Notes: a model not told the origin generated them from the sequence alone. A DNA stretch of 64,000 bases from SZAS-103 sp038316385 (GCA_038316385.1 JBBQAN010000002.1:124001-188000); one strand, 5' to 3'. Positions 28,261 to 36,634 are shown, counted from the stretch's first letter. Made by a program: numbers and translations.

Positions 28261-29207
28261 GCGCCATCGCCGCCTTGCAGGAATTGGGTGTGCCGGGCGA
28301 GGAATGCCGCAGCGGGATCGATGCCCTTGATGCGCAGGATATGCAGTCGTGCGGCGGCTTCGGTGAGCACTGAAAGATTGCGGCCCGGCGCGACCGGCAG
28401 AGTGATCATCGGCACCTCGAGATCGAGTACGCGGCGGCTGCCAACGTCGCCGGTCAGCCGTCCCATGCCATCCTGCGAACTATCGCTGCGCAAACGCTGC
28501 AAGTGCACGATCAGCCGCAGGTACTTGTTCCGCTTCACTGCCGTGTCGCCGAACATCTCGCGGATGTTGAGTACGCCGAGACCGCGCAATTCGAGCAAAT
28601 CCTGCAACAGTTCTGGGCAGGTGCCGTCAAGCACATCCGGGGCGATCTGGGTGAATTCCGGTGCATCGTCGGCGACCAGGCGGTGACCGCGCGAAATCAA
28701 TTCCAGGGCGAGCTCGCTCTTGCCCGAACCCGACTCGCCGGTGATCAGCACACCGATCGAATAGATCTCCATGAACACGCCGTGCAAGGTCGTCTGTGGC
28801 GCGAGCACCCGCGCGAGGTGGTACTGCAACAGATTCAACAATTCGTGGCCACGACGTGGCGATACCCACAGCGGCGTGTCCGAATCCTCGGCTGCTTCGC
28901 GCAGGTCGGCGGGGCAGGCCTGATCCTTGCTGATCACCATTGCGAGCGGGCTGTAGTTGACGATTTTCTGCAGTGTTTCCCAGCGCAGCCGCGCATCCAG
29001 GCCATCCAGCCAGCTCAGTTCTTCAGCGCCGAGGATCTGCACACGGTTCGGATAAATGATGTTGAGGTAGCCGGCCAGCGATGGTCGCCGCGATACCGTA
29101 GCCCTGGCATCCACAACGCGGTTCTCGCCCGCGCGGCCACCGACCCAGCGCAATCCGAGCCGCTCGCGCAACTGCTCGAACAGCTCGCGCGCGGCGATCT
29201 TGTTCAC
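28257..29207 (-). CDS. hprK: HPr kinase/phosphorylase
   Basis: A 316-residue bifunctional enzyme that phosphorylates HPr on Ser46 and removes that phosphate. Walker A GESGSGKS is at residues 157-164, followed by ELALELISRGHRLVADD; the C-terminal signature includes GLGVLNIREMFG. The N-terminal domain (residues 1-130) is the family's MurF-like domain. The start is GTG at 29207. HprK is best known from Firmicutes but is also found in many proteobacteria beside rpoN, rapZ and PTS genes. Its substrate HPr, with a conserved Ser46 context, lies three genes downstream in the same run. Confidence 0.93.
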   Translation of the reverse strand: MNKIAARELFEQLRERLGLRWVGGRAGENRVVDARATVSRRPSLAGYLNIIYPNRVQILGAEELSWLDGLDARLRWETLQKIVNYSPLAMVISKDQACPADLREAAEDSDTPLWVSPRRGHELLNLLQYHLARVLAPQTTLHGVFMEIYSIGVLITGESGSGKSELALELISRGHRLVADDAPEFTQIAPDVLDGTCPELLQDLLELRGLGVLNIREMFGDTAVKRNKYLRLIVHLQRLRSDSSQDGMGRLTGDVGSRRVLDLEVPMITLPVAPGRNLSVLTEAAARLHILRIKGIDPAAAFLARHTQFLQGGDGA

Positions 29208-29249
29208 GGGAGTCGGTCGCTGGTTGCTATCGAACAGGTCGGCATGCGT

Positions 29250-29576
29250 TCAACCGAAACTTTCGCTGCGCGCAGCACCTTCGCCGCGATGGTGCCTGGT
29301 CTGCTTGCCCTTGTGCTTGTCCAGCAGGCGATCAAGTTTGTCCACCAGCAGGTCGATCGCGGCGTACATGGTGTCTGCCTCGCATTCGGCGAACAATGTG
29401 TTGCCGGGAAGCAGGATCTTGGCTTCAGCCTTGTGCAGCAATTTGGCGACGCTCAGGATCACATGGATGTCGAGGTCGCCGTCGGAATACCGCGCGAGGC
29501 GCTCGAATTTCGCGTTGACGTACTCACGCAAGGCTGCGGTGACGTCGATCTGGTGGCCGCTGGTTTCGATGCGCAT
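29250..29576 (-). CDS. hpf: Ribosome hibernation promoting factor (short form)
   Basis: A 108-residue Hpf/YhbH homologue: MRIETSGHQIDVTAALREYV at the N-terminus and the basic, His-rich end HKGKQTRHHRG. It binds the decoding region of the 30S subunit and helps ribosomes dimerise in stationary phase. It lacks the long C-terminal domain of long Hpf. ATG 29576 is preceded by AGGAGA at ideal spacing, so the longer frame to 29618 is rejected. It sits between rpoN and hprK, the common place for hpf in proteobacteria. Confidence 0.92.
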   Translation of the reverse strand: MRIETSGHQIDVTAALREYVNAKFERLARYSDGDLDIHVILSVAKLLHKAEAKILLPGNTLFAECEADTMYAAIDLLVDKLDRLLDKHKGKQTRHHRGEGAARSESFG

Positions 29577-29696
29577 GCAATTCTCCTGCTGGTGGTGGTG
29601 CGGCGCCGGCGGCGCCACGCCCAGAGTCGCAAGTTTCGGCGCGAGGGGGAAGAGGCTGCGTCCAAATCCGGGTGGTGACGACAGATTCAGTCGAGG

Positions 29697-31133
29697 TCAT
29701 TCCAGCCGTTGGCGCTCGTTGGAAGGCGGAATCCGCAGTGCTTCACGGTATTTGGCCACCGTGCGCCGCGCCACGGGTACGCCGCCGATCTTGAGTTCGG
29801 CGGCCAGCCGCGCATCGGACAAGGGTTTGCGCGGGTCCTCGGCTTCCACCAGACGGCGGATCATCGCCTGGATCGCGGTGCTCGACGCCGCGCCACCGCT
29901 CTCGTTGGCGATGCCTGACGCGAAAAAACGCTTGAACTCGAAGGTGCCGCGCGGAGTGTTCAGGTATTTGCGTGTGGTGGTACGGGAAATCGTGGATTCG
30001 TGCAGGCCCAGTTCTTCGGCCACTTCGCGCAGGGTCAGCGGACGCATTGCTTCGGGGCCGTATTCAAGGAAACCCGACTGCTGGCGCACGATTGCCTGCG
30101 CTACCCGCAGCACGGTGTCGGCGCGGGTTTGCAGACTCTTGATCAGCCAGCGCGCTTCCTGCAACCGGCTCCGCAGATACATGGAGTCGTTGCGGTTGGC
30201 TTTGCCGATCATCGATTCGTAGTGGTGGTTGATCGACAATGCACTCGATTGACCGCCAACCAGGGCCACTCGCCAGACGCCGCCCTGGCGGTATGCGACG
30301 CAATCGGGCTGAACGTAGTCCGGCGCCGACGATGCAATCTGGCCGCCCGGACGCGGGTCCAGCGAACGCAGCAGCACGACCGCTTCGTTTAGCGCAGCGG
30401 GCGCGGCGCCGATCTGGCGCGCGAGATGATCTGCGCCATGCCGCGCCAGCGCTTCGAGATAGGATGCCGCGAGTTTGCGTGCGAGCGACAGTCCGGGCGT
30501 GTCGCACGACAACACGGAGAGCTGCACGTCGAGACATTCGGACACGCTGGAACATGCCACGCCGACCGGATCGAACCGCTGGATGCGGTGGAGAACGGGA
30601 CCGATCTCAGCGAGGTTGGCGCAGATTTCCGGAAGCAGGCCGTCACGGATCGATTCCAGGGTTTCGGTGAGATAGCCGTCGTCGCCGATCGCATCGATCA
30701 ACGCCGCGCCAATGCCGCGTTCGCGCGCGTTGAGCGGAGTCAAGTGCAATTGCCAGAGGAGATGATCGTGCAAACCTTCGGGGGCCGCTGCAGGTTCACT
30801 GTCGATATCGTCCGCCGAGCCGCCAGTGCGCGTGTCGTGGCTGCGCGACACATCGTCCCAGTCGCGCGGTTCGTTGGCGGATGCCTCGTCGGCTGTCTCG
30901 ATTGTTGCCACTTCACCGTCAATCACGCGATCCCCGGCGCCTGCCATGTTCTCGTCGCTGGCAGGCGCATCCTCGGCTTCTTCGGCGCGTTCGAGCAACG
31001 GGTTGCTCTCCAGCGCGAGGTTGATCTCGCCCTCAAGCTCGGCCGCCGATAGCGTCAATAAATGGATCGCCTGACGCAACTGCGGCGTCAGCGTGAGCTG
31101 TTGGCCGAGTCTGGTGGAGAGGCTGACTTTCAT
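29697..31133 (-). CDS. rpoN: RNA polymerase sigma-54 factor RpoN
   Basis: A 478-residue sigma-54. Region I is the Gln/Leu-rich MKVSLSTRLGQQLTLTPQL onward, needed for activator response. The helix-turn-helix region has LTLREVAEELGLHESTISR. The C-terminal RpoN box reads ARRTVAKYREAL and contacts the -24 element. I chose ATG 31133 because it starts region I exactly. A 45-base segment spanning this start codon is duplicated about 74 bases upstream (31195-31239), which creates a short upstream ORF whose stop overlaps the rpoN start. rpoN lies between lptB and hpf as in most proteobacteria. Confidence 0.95.
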   Translation of the reverse strand: MKVSLSTRLGQQLTLTPQLRQAIHLLTLSAAELEGEINLALESNPLLERAEEAEDAPASDENMAGAGDRVIDGEVATIETADEASANEPRDWDDVSRSHDTRTGGSADDIDSEPAAAPEGLHDHLLWQLHLTPLNARERGIGAALIDAIGDDGYLTETLESIRDGLLPEICANLAEIGPVLHRIQRFDPVGVACSSVSECLDVQLSVLSCDTPGLSLARKLAASYLEALARHGADHLARQIGAAPAALNEAVVLLRSLDPRPGGQIASSAPDYVQPDCVAYRQGGVWRVALVGGQSSALSINHHYESMIGKANRNDSMYLRSRLQEARWLIKSLQTRADTVLRVAQAIVRQQSGFLEYGPEAMRPLTLREVAEELGLHESTISRTTTRKYLNTPRGTFEFKRFFASGIANESGGAASSTAIQAMIRRLVEAEDPRKPLSDARLAAELKIGGVPVARRTVAKYREALRIPPSNERQRLE

Positions 31134-31165
31134 CGCACCCACGACTTCCAAGGCATCGTTGAATT
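31121..31165 (-). repeat. Direct repeat copy A: rpoN translation start region
   Basis: This 45-base segment covers about 32 bases upstream of rpoN plus its first codons. It matches copy B at 31195-31239 in 40 of 45 positions by my hand alignment. Confidence 0.85.
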
Positions 31166-31207
31166 ACCGTATGCGCTGGTGATCGGATAGCGCAGGCTGA
31201 CTTTCAT
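31130..31207 (-). CDS. Possible 25-residue upstream ORF coupled to rpoN
   Basis: A short frame starts at the duplicated ATG (31207), reads MKVSLRYPITSAYGNSTMPW and five more residues, and stops with a TGA that overlaps the rpoN ATG as ATGA (31130-31133). It has the same upstream sequence as rpoN, so if rpoN is translated from its own initiation region this copy could be too. It could act as a leader that couples ribosome flow into rpoN, or be a neutral by-product of duplication. There is no evidence for the peptide itself. Confidence 0.3.
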   Translation of the reverse strand: MKVSLRYPITSAYGNSTMPWKSWVR

Positions 31208-31239
31208 CGCAACCACGACTTCCACGGCGATGTTGAATT
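31195..31239 (-). repeat. Direct repeat copy B upstream of rpoN
   Basis: Second copy of the rpoN initiation region, offset 74 bases upstream in the same orientation, including an ATG at 31207 followed by the same first four codons (Met-Lys-Val-Ser). It looks like a local duplication that moved the start region away from, or into, the gap after lptB. Confidence 0.85.
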
Positions 31240-31276
31240 TCTGGACTTCGGAAAGAGATCGAGCCTTGCGACGCCG

Positions 31277-31996
31277 TCAAAGCCGGAATTCATCGCCCAG
31301 GTACACCCTGCGCACGTCCGGATTGGCGAGAATCGCCTCCGGCGTGCCCTGCGTGAGCACGCTCCCCGCGTTGAGGATATACGCGCGGTCGCAGATTCCC
31401 AAGGTTTCGCGCACATTGTGGTCGGTGATCAGAACGCCAATCCCGCGCGCCTTGAGCTGGCGGACGATTTTCTGGATCTCGCCGACCGAGATCGGATCGA
31501 CGCCGGCGAACGGTTCGTCGAGCAGCATCAAGCGCGGCTTGCTCGCCAGCGCGCGCGCGATTTCTGTACGTCGCCGCTCGCCGCCGGACAAGCTTGTGCC
31601 GAGCTGGTCGGCCACGTGCGCGACTTGCAATTCGTCGAGCAGTGCGCTCAGTTCGTGTTCGCGTCCGGCCGCATCCAGGTCGCTGCGCAATTCGAGTACG
31701 GCGCGTACGTTGTCGGCCACGCTGAGCCGGCGGAATACCGAAGGTTCCTGCGGCAGATAACCCATCCCGAGCTTCGCGCGCTGATGCATCGGCAGGCCGG
31801 TGATGTCGTTGCCGTCGAGCACGATACGGCCTTCATCAGCGGGGACCAGGCCGACGATCATGTAGAAACAGGTGGTCTTGCCGGCACCGTTCGGGCCGAG
31901 CAGGCCGACCACTTCGCCGGCATCGAGGGTCAGTGCGAAATGATCGACGACCGCGCGGGCCTTGTAGCGTTTGCACAGACCCGAAGCGACCAGCAT
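31277..31996 (-). CDS. lptB: LPS export ABC transporter ATP-binding protein LptB
   Basis: A 239-residue ABC ATPase that powers the LptB2FG extractor moving LPS out of the inner membrane. Walker A GPNGAGKT is at residues 34-41, the signature LSGGERRRTEIARAL and Walker B LMLLDEPFAGVDPI follow, and the switch histidine is in ITDHNVRETL. The start shares a base with the lptA stop (TGATG). lptF and lptG are not in this window. Roughly 70 bases separate its stop from the duplicated rpoN start region. Confidence 0.95.
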   Translation of the reverse strand: MLVASGLCKRYKARAVVDHFALTLDAGEVVGLLGPNGAGKTTCFYMIVGLVPADEGRIVLDGNDITGLPMHQRAKLGMGYLPQEPSVFRRLSVADNVRAVLELRSDLDAAGREHELSALLDELQVAHVADQLGTSLSGGERRRTEIARALASKPRLMLLDEPFAGVDPISVGEIQKIVRQLKARGIGVLITDHNVRETLGICDRAYILNAGSVLTQGTPEAILANPDVRRVYLGDEFRL

Positions 31997-32595
31997 CAGG
32001 GCGTCTTGGTCGGCGTCTGATCCGCAGGCGCGGTCGCAGCGGCCGGCTTGCCGGTGCCGTGCTTGGTTTTGTCCGGCTTTGCTGTCGCCTGCTTCGGCAG
32101 GATATGCATCGACACGCGGGTGCCATCGCCGCCGCTGGTGACCTGGCCTGCATCGATGTTGTAAACGATGCGTTCGCCATGCATCTGGCCGCGCGTTGGT
32201 TGGTCGATGACCGCGTTGCCGGTGAATACTGCGATGTTCTTGATCAAGTCGTCGTCCACCCGCTGCGACGTCGCGGTCATCTGCTCGCCGTTCTCATCCT
32301 CTTGCTTGAGGTTCACCGGATTGCCGGTCAGCACCACCAGACTGATGTCGCCATCCTTCTTGCTGATCACCGCCTTGTCGGCGTGGATGATCATCGTTCC
32401 CTGTATGGCCACGACATGGCCGGTGAGGGTGCTCACGCCATCGTCGGCGAGCGAGGTCTCGCTATGATCGGCGGTCACGTCCATCGGTTTCTGACGGTCG
32501 CTCTTGCGCGCCCATGCGCCGGCGCTCAGCGCGCACAGCGCGATCAACAACGCGGCGCGAACCCAGATCGAGCTACTGTTTGTGGACACTGACAT
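31996..32595 (-). CDS. lptA: LPS transport periplasmic protein LptA
   Basis: A 199-residue periplasmic OstA-type protein that bridges LptC and LptD. A signal peptide (about residues 10-29, AALLIALCALSAGAWA) is followed by a beta-jellyroll repeat region with SETSLADDGVSTLTGHVV and GTMIIHADKAVI. The C-terminus is a Lys/Pro/Ala-rich tail of about 35 residues (QATAKPDKTKHGTGKP onward) that is probably disordered. The ATG at 32595 lies 23 bases inside the 3' end of lptC, so the two are overlapping and coupled. Confidence 0.93.
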   Translation of the reverse strand: MSVSTNSSSIWVRAALLIALCALSAGAWARKSDRQKPMDVTADHSETSLADDGVSTLTGHVVAIQGTMIIHADKAVISKKDGDISLVVLTGNPVNLKQEDENGEQMTATSQRVDDDLIKNIAVFTGNAVIDQPTRGQMHGERIVYNIDAGQVTSGGDGTRVSMHILPKQATAKPDKTKHGTGKPAAATAPADQTPTKTP

Positions 32596-33145
32596 CGTGC
32601 AGGCTCACTTTGGAAAGCAGTTCAAGACGGTTGTTTTTCATGTCCGCATTCATGCCGGTGCCGAGCAGTATAGATGCGCCGCGTGTGATGGTCACAAGCA
32701 AGTCGCTGTGCGCGGTTTGCAGCTTTGGAAACACGGTCATGCGTTCGGTATGCATGTGGGTTTGCTGCTTGCTTGCGATGACCGGCCCATCCAGGACGAC
32801 CGCGCGCGCCAGCCGCACTTCCTCGCCTTTCGCGCTGACCCAGCCGCTCTCGGAATGCGCGATCCACGCGCCTTGGCCGCCCTTGTCCGGAAAACTGAAA
32901 TCCGGATGGTTGAGCGCCAGGGTCTCGTCGTTCGGATTCCGCGCCAGATAGGGCCCGGTACTGATGAACGACACTTTGCCGAGTTTGTTCAGCACGACCA
33001 GCTGGTAATTGTCGAGCGTGTAATCCGAACGCGGCGGTCCGGTGTCTTCGCTCGGCGACGGCGACGGGCGCAACAGCCACGCGCCATAGCTCGCGAGGAT
33101 CGCGGTCATCACCAACAGGACAGTAAGGATGGTGCGGCGATTCAT
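32573..33145 (-). CDS. lptC: LPS export protein LptC
   Basis: A 190-residue single-pass inner-membrane protein. Residues 1-22 (MNRRTILTVLLVMTAILASY) anchor it and the periplasmic part is an LptC jellyroll that accepts LPS from LptBFG and hands it to LptA. The ATG at 33145 overlaps the kdsC stop (ATGA), and this start gives a typical LptC N-terminus; the longer frame to 33274 is a shadow in kdsC. It is in the standard kdsD-kdsC-lptC-lptA-lptB order. Confidence 0.92.
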   Translation of the reverse strand: MNRRTILTVLLVMTAILASYGAWLLRPSPSPSEDTGPPRSDYTLDNYQLVVLNKLGKVSFISTGPYLARNPNDETLALNHPDFSFPDKGGQGAWIAHSESGWVSAKGEEVRLARAVVLDGPVIASKQQTHMHTERMTVFPKLQTAHSDLLVTITRGASILLGTGMNADMKNNRLELLSKVSLHDVSVHKQ

Positions 33146-33696
33146 TCGCCGATGTAATCCTTCAGGATCGCATCTGCATGCCCGCGCGCGGCGAGGATCA
33201 GGTCGCACAGTTCGCGCGCCGCGCCGTTTCCGCCATCGAGCTGGGTGCGCCAGTGCACGCGCTCGCGCACCCATGGATGCGCATTGGCGGGCGCCACGCT
33301 GAGCCCGGCGGTCGCCAGCGCAACCAGATCGGGCAAGTCATCGCCCATGTACGCGACTTCATCGCGCGCAATGCCCATACGGGTGCCGATGGTGTCGAGA
33401 CACTTGAGTTTGTCCAGCACCCCGACGAACACGTGCTGGATACCGAGTTCGCGCGCACGCGCAACGACGACCTGACTCTGCCGCGCGGTGATCAATGCAA
33501 CCGCAATGTCGTATTTTTGCAGCAGTTTCAGCCCGAGGCCGTCGGATACATGGAAGCTTTTCATTTCGCGGCCGCCAGCGCCGATCAGCAGTCTGCCGTC
33601 GGTCAATGTGCCATCGACATCGAACGCAACAAGCCGGATCTTCGCCGCGCGCTCGCGCACATCAGCGGGGAAATCATTGAGATGGGAATAGGGCAT
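33142..33696 (-). CDS. kdsC: 3-deoxy-D-manno-octulosonate 8-phosphate phosphatase KdsC
   Basis: A 184-residue HAD-superfamily phosphatase that releases Kdo from Kdo-8-phosphate. The catalytic aspartates are in VAFDVDGTLTDG (Asp26 and Asp28), followed by GLGLKLLQ and the metal-site motif AYMGDDLPDL. The short cap-less form fits KdsC tetramers. I chose ATG 33696 (MPYSHLNDFPADV); the frame is open with a TTG at 33735. It is coupled to lptC by a four-base overlap. The gap to kdsD contains G-rich inverted repeats. Confidence 0.93.
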   Translation of the reverse strand: MPYSHLNDFPADVRERAAKIRLVAFDVDGTLTDGRLLIGAGGREMKSFHVSDGLGLKLLQKYDIAVALITARQSQVVVARARELGIQHVFVGVLDKLKCLDTIGTRMGIARDEVAYMGDDLPDLVALATAGLSVAPANAHPWVRERVHWRTQLDGGNGAARELCDLILAARGHADAILKDYIGE

Positions 33697-33851
33697 GGAG
33701 GGCCTTGGCGGGGAACGGGAAACGACAATAGGCAATCGTGTGCAGCGATTCAGGTTGGCATGGCGGACGTCAGGAATTTGGATATCGAGTAGTGTTTACA
33801 GGGGCGGATGCAGATTGTGATCTTCCCGTTCGCCGTTCCCCATTTCCATCC

Positions 33852-34856
33852 TCAAACGACCCGCGCACGCAGCAGGTCGTGGATATTTAACGCGCCGACC
33901 GCGCGGTGCGCAGCATCGACGACGATGAGCGCATTGATCTGATGGGTTTCCATGAGGTGCGCGGCCTCGACCGCGAGCTGGTCAGCGCCAATGGTTTTCG
34001 GCGTACGCGACATCAGTTCGGCGACGCCGACTTGGCGCAGGTCAATGCGTGCATCGTCGAGCGCGCGACGCAGGTCGCCGTCGGTGAACACGCCGAGCAG
34101 TCGCTGCTCGGCATCGACGACTGCCGTCATGCCAAGCCGCTTGCTGCTCATTTCCACCAGCGCTTCGGCGAGGCTTGCGCCTGCATGCACACGTGGCACA
34201 TTGTCGCCGGCGTGCATGACATCGCGGATGTGCAGTAGCAGGCGACGGCCGAGATCGCCGGCCGGATGCGAGCGCGCGAAATCCTCGCTGGTGAATCCGC
34301 GCGCTTCCAGCAACGCGACCGCGAGCGCATCGCCCATCACCAATGCTGTGGTGGTGCTCGACGTCGGCGCGAGGCCAAGCGGGCAGGCTTCCTCGGGTAC
34401 GCTGACATCCAGGTGCACATCGGCGAGTTGCGCGGCGCTCGAACGCGGGCGTCCGCTCATCACGATCAGCGGATTGCCCTGTCGTTTCAGCGCCGGGATG
34501 ATTGTCAGCAGTTCGTCAGTCTCGCCGGAATTGGACAGCGCAAGCACCACGTCAGCATCGGTGATCATGCCCAGATCGCCGTGGCTGGCTTCGCCCGTAT
34601 GCACGTAAAACGCCGGCGTGCCGGTCGAGGCGAGAGTTGCAGCGATCTTGCGTGCGATATGGCCGGACTTGCCCATGCCGGTCGCAACCACCCGGCCGCT
34701 ACACGCCAGGATGAGCTGGCAAGCATCGGTGAAACTGCCGTCGAGGCGCTTGTGCAAGGCCTGCAAAGCGCGGGTTTCGATCTCCACGACCGATCGTCCG
34801 GTCGCCAGCAACGATTGCGCACAGGTGGCCTTCTGCAAGGGAGTAGTCGCAGTCAT
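33852..34856 (-). CDS. kdsD: Arabinose-5-phosphate isomerase KdsD
   Basis: A 334-residue enzyme that converts ribulose-5-phosphate to arabinose-5-phosphate, the first step towards Kdo. An N-terminal SIS domain (about residues 35-190) has VVATGMGKSGHIARKIAATL and ALSNSGETDELL. Two CBS domains follow (about 215-330), with MSSKRLGMTAVVD and FTDGDLRRALDD. The ATG at 34856 is the first gene of the long minus-strand run reaching ptsI and is divergent from ibaG, with about 120 bases between them. Confidence 0.94.
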   Translation of the reverse strand: MTATTPLQKATCAQSLLATGRSVVEIETRALQALHKRLDGSFTDACQLILACSGRVVATGMGKSGHIARKIAATLASTGTPAFYVHTGEASHGDLGMITDADVVLALSNSGETDELLTIIPALKRQGNPLIVMSGRPRSSAAQLADVHLDVSVPEEACPLGLAPTSSTTTALVMGDALAVALLEARGFTSEDFARSHPAGDLGRRLLLHIRDVMHAGDNVPRVHAGASLAEALVEMSSKRLGMTAVVDAEQRLLGVFTDGDLRRALDDARIDLRQVGVAELMSRTPKTIGADQLAVEAAHLMETHQINALIVVDAAHRAVGALNIHDLLRARVV

Positions 34857-34976
34857 GCGATGCGGCGTTCCTGTGTCTGGCGCTTTGGATTAAGCTAGTC
34901 CGATATTGTATCGCACCCCCGCAGCGCTTCGGCTCTGGAGGTTTTCGTCGTCACTCAACGCTTGGAAACACAGTCC

Positions 34977-35216
34977 GTGGATGCAGACCGCGTACGCCAG
35001 TTGATCGAAACCGGGCTTCCCGGCGCACGCGTCGCGGTGCGTGGCGAGGATGGCGTGCATTTTGAGGCCGAGGTTGTCAGCGAAGCATTTCGCGGCAAGT
35101 TGCCGCTCGCGCGTCACCGAATTGTTTACGCAACTCTCGGCGATCGCATGGGCACAGAGATCCATGCTTTATCGTTGCGCACCTTGACGCCGGAAGAAGG
35201 CAACCAGGAAACCTGA
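34977..35216 (+). CDS. ibaG: BolA-family protein IbaG
   Basis: A 79-residue BolA-like protein, probably IbaG, which partners monothiol glutaredoxins in iron-sulfur handling. The sequence DADRVRQLIETGLPGARVAV, then HFEAEVVSEAFRGK and RHRIVYATLGDRM matches the family closely. I chose GTG 34977 because it gives the usual IbaG N-terminus; TTG 34962 is possible. ibaG just upstream of murA is conserved in many gammaproteobacteria. A repeat element separates the two here. Confidence 0.88.
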   Translation: MDADRVRQLIETGLPGARVAVRGEDGVHFEAEVVSEAFRGKLPLARHRIVYATLGDRMGTEIHALSLRTLTPEEGNQET

Positions 35217-35227
35217 TCGTGTTCGCC

Positions 35228-35317
35228 GCTCGTGGTGAGCATTGTCGAACCATGGACGCACAACTCAACGAACTTGCATGTTTGCCTGAAAGCCCTTCGA
35301 TCGGCTCAGGACGAAAG
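35228..35317. repeat. Dispersed inverted-repeat element between ibaG and murA
   Basis: The left arm (about 35228-35258, CGTGGTGAGCATTGTCGAAC) and the right arm (about 35291-35317, CCTTCGATCGGCTCAGGACG) are imperfect inverted copies of each other around TGAGC and TCGAA cores. I recognise both as forms of a widespread intergenic repeat found in many proteobacteria. A further left-arm copy occurs at 46769-46796. It lies directly ahead of murA, between it and ibaG. Confidence 0.7.
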
Positions 35318-35340
35318 AATTTTTATAGGCTCCCAGACCC

Positions 35341-36600
35341 ATGGCAAAGATTCTGATTTCCGGCGGCGAACCGTTGAACGGCGAGGTGCAGATCTCCGGC
35401 GCCAAGAACGCGGTGTTGCCGATTCTCGCTGCGACCCTTCTGGCCGACGGCCCGATGGAGATCAGCAACGTCCCGCACCTGCACGACGTCACCACCACCA
35501 TGGAATTGCTCGGCAGGATGGGCGTGCAGCTCACCGTGGACGAGAAGATGCGCATCACCGTCGATCCGACCACGATCACCAGCCACATCGCGCCCTACGA
35601 TCTGGTGAAGACGATGCGCGCCTCGATCCCCGTGCTCGGCCCGCTGGTCGCGCGTTTCGGAGCGGCGGAAGTGTCGCTGCCGGGCGGCTGTGCGATCGGC
35701 TCACGGCCGGTGGACGAGCACATTCGCGGGCTGCGTGCGCTCGGTGCCGACATCACCGTCGAGAACGGCTACATCGTCGCCAAGGCCAGGCGCCTGCGCG
35801 GCGCACGCATCGTGATGGGCATGGTCACCGTCACTGGCACCGAGAACATCATGATGGCGGCGGTGCTCGCGAAAGGCACTACGGTGATCGAGAACGCCGC
35901 GCAGGAGCCCGAAGTGCTTGACCTCGCAAACTGCCTCAACGCGATGGGCGCGAAGATTTCCGGCGCGGGTACCGCGAAGCTCGTGATCGAGGGCGTCGAA
36001 CGCCTCAACGGTTGCAGCTACGAAGTGCTGCCGGATCGCATCGAAACTGGCACCTTCCTCGTCGCCGGCGCGATCACCCAGGGCCGCGTCATGACCAAGC
36101 GTGCGCGTCCTGACACGCTGGACGCGGTGCTGGTGAAGCTCGAGGAATGCGGCGCGCACGTCAACACCGGGCCGGACTGGATCGAAGTGGACATGCGCGG
36201 CAACCGCCCGAAAGCGGTGAACCTCTCCACCGCGCCGTACCCCGCGTTCCCGACCGACATGCAGGCGCAATTCATCGCCCTCAACGCAGCCGCGGAAGGC
36301 GTCGGCGTCGTCACCGAAACGGTGTTCGAGAACCGCTTCATGCACATCCAGGAATTGCAGCGCCTCGGCGCCGACATCCGGGTCGAAGGCAACACCGCGA
36401 TCAGCCGCGGCGTCACCACGATGAGCGGCGCGCCGATGATGGCCACCGACCTGCGCGCCTCGGCCTCACTGGTACTCGCCGGCCTCGTGGCGAGCGGCGA
36501 ATCGACGGTTGACCGCATCTACCATATCGATCGCGGCTACGAGAACATCGAGGAGAAACTCGGTGGACTGGGCGCGAAGATCAGGCGTTTGCCGAATTGA
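35341..36600 (+). CDS. murA: UDP-N-acetylglucosamine 1-carboxyvinyltransferase MurA
   Basis: A 419-residue enzyme that transfers enolpyruvate from PEP to UDP-GlcNAc, the first committed step of peptidoglycan synthesis. The catalytic cysteine is Cys117 in LPGGCAIGSRPVD, the fosfomycin target. The N-terminal KILISGGEPLNGEVQISGAK has Lys22. The length is exactly that of the E. coli enzyme. No strong ribosome-binding site precedes the ATG, and the repeat element ends only 24 bases upstream. Confidence 0.96.
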   Translation: MAKILISGGEPLNGEVQISGAKNAVLPILAATLLADGPMEISNVPHLHDVTTTMELLGRMGVQLTVDEKMRITVDPTTITSHIAPYDLVKTMRASIPVLGPLVARFGAAEVSLPGGCAIGSRPVDEHIRGLRALGADITVENGYIVAKARRLRGARIVMGMVTVTGTENIMMAAVLAKGTTVIENAAQEPEVLDLANCLNAMGAKISGAGTAKLVIEGVERLNGCSYEVLPDRIETGTFLVAGAITQGRVMTKRARPDTLDAVLVKLEECGAHVNTGPDWIEVDMRGNRPKAVNLSTAPYPAFPTDMQAQFIALNAAAEGVGVVTETVFENRFMHIQELQRLGADIRVEGNTAISRGVTTMSGAPMMATDLRASASLVLAGLVASGESTVDRIYHIDRGYENIEEKLGGLGAKIRRLPN

Positions 36601-36620
36601 TTTCGTTTGTTCGTTCGTCA

Positions 36621-36634
36621 GTCATCGCGATGAC
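36621..36634. repeat. Perfect 14-base palindrome after murA
   Basis: GTCATCGCGATGAC is a perfect palindrome in the 100-base gap between the convergent murA and DUF3108 genes. It could form a hairpin but has no U-tract right after it, so calling it a terminator would be speculative. Confidence 0.4.
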
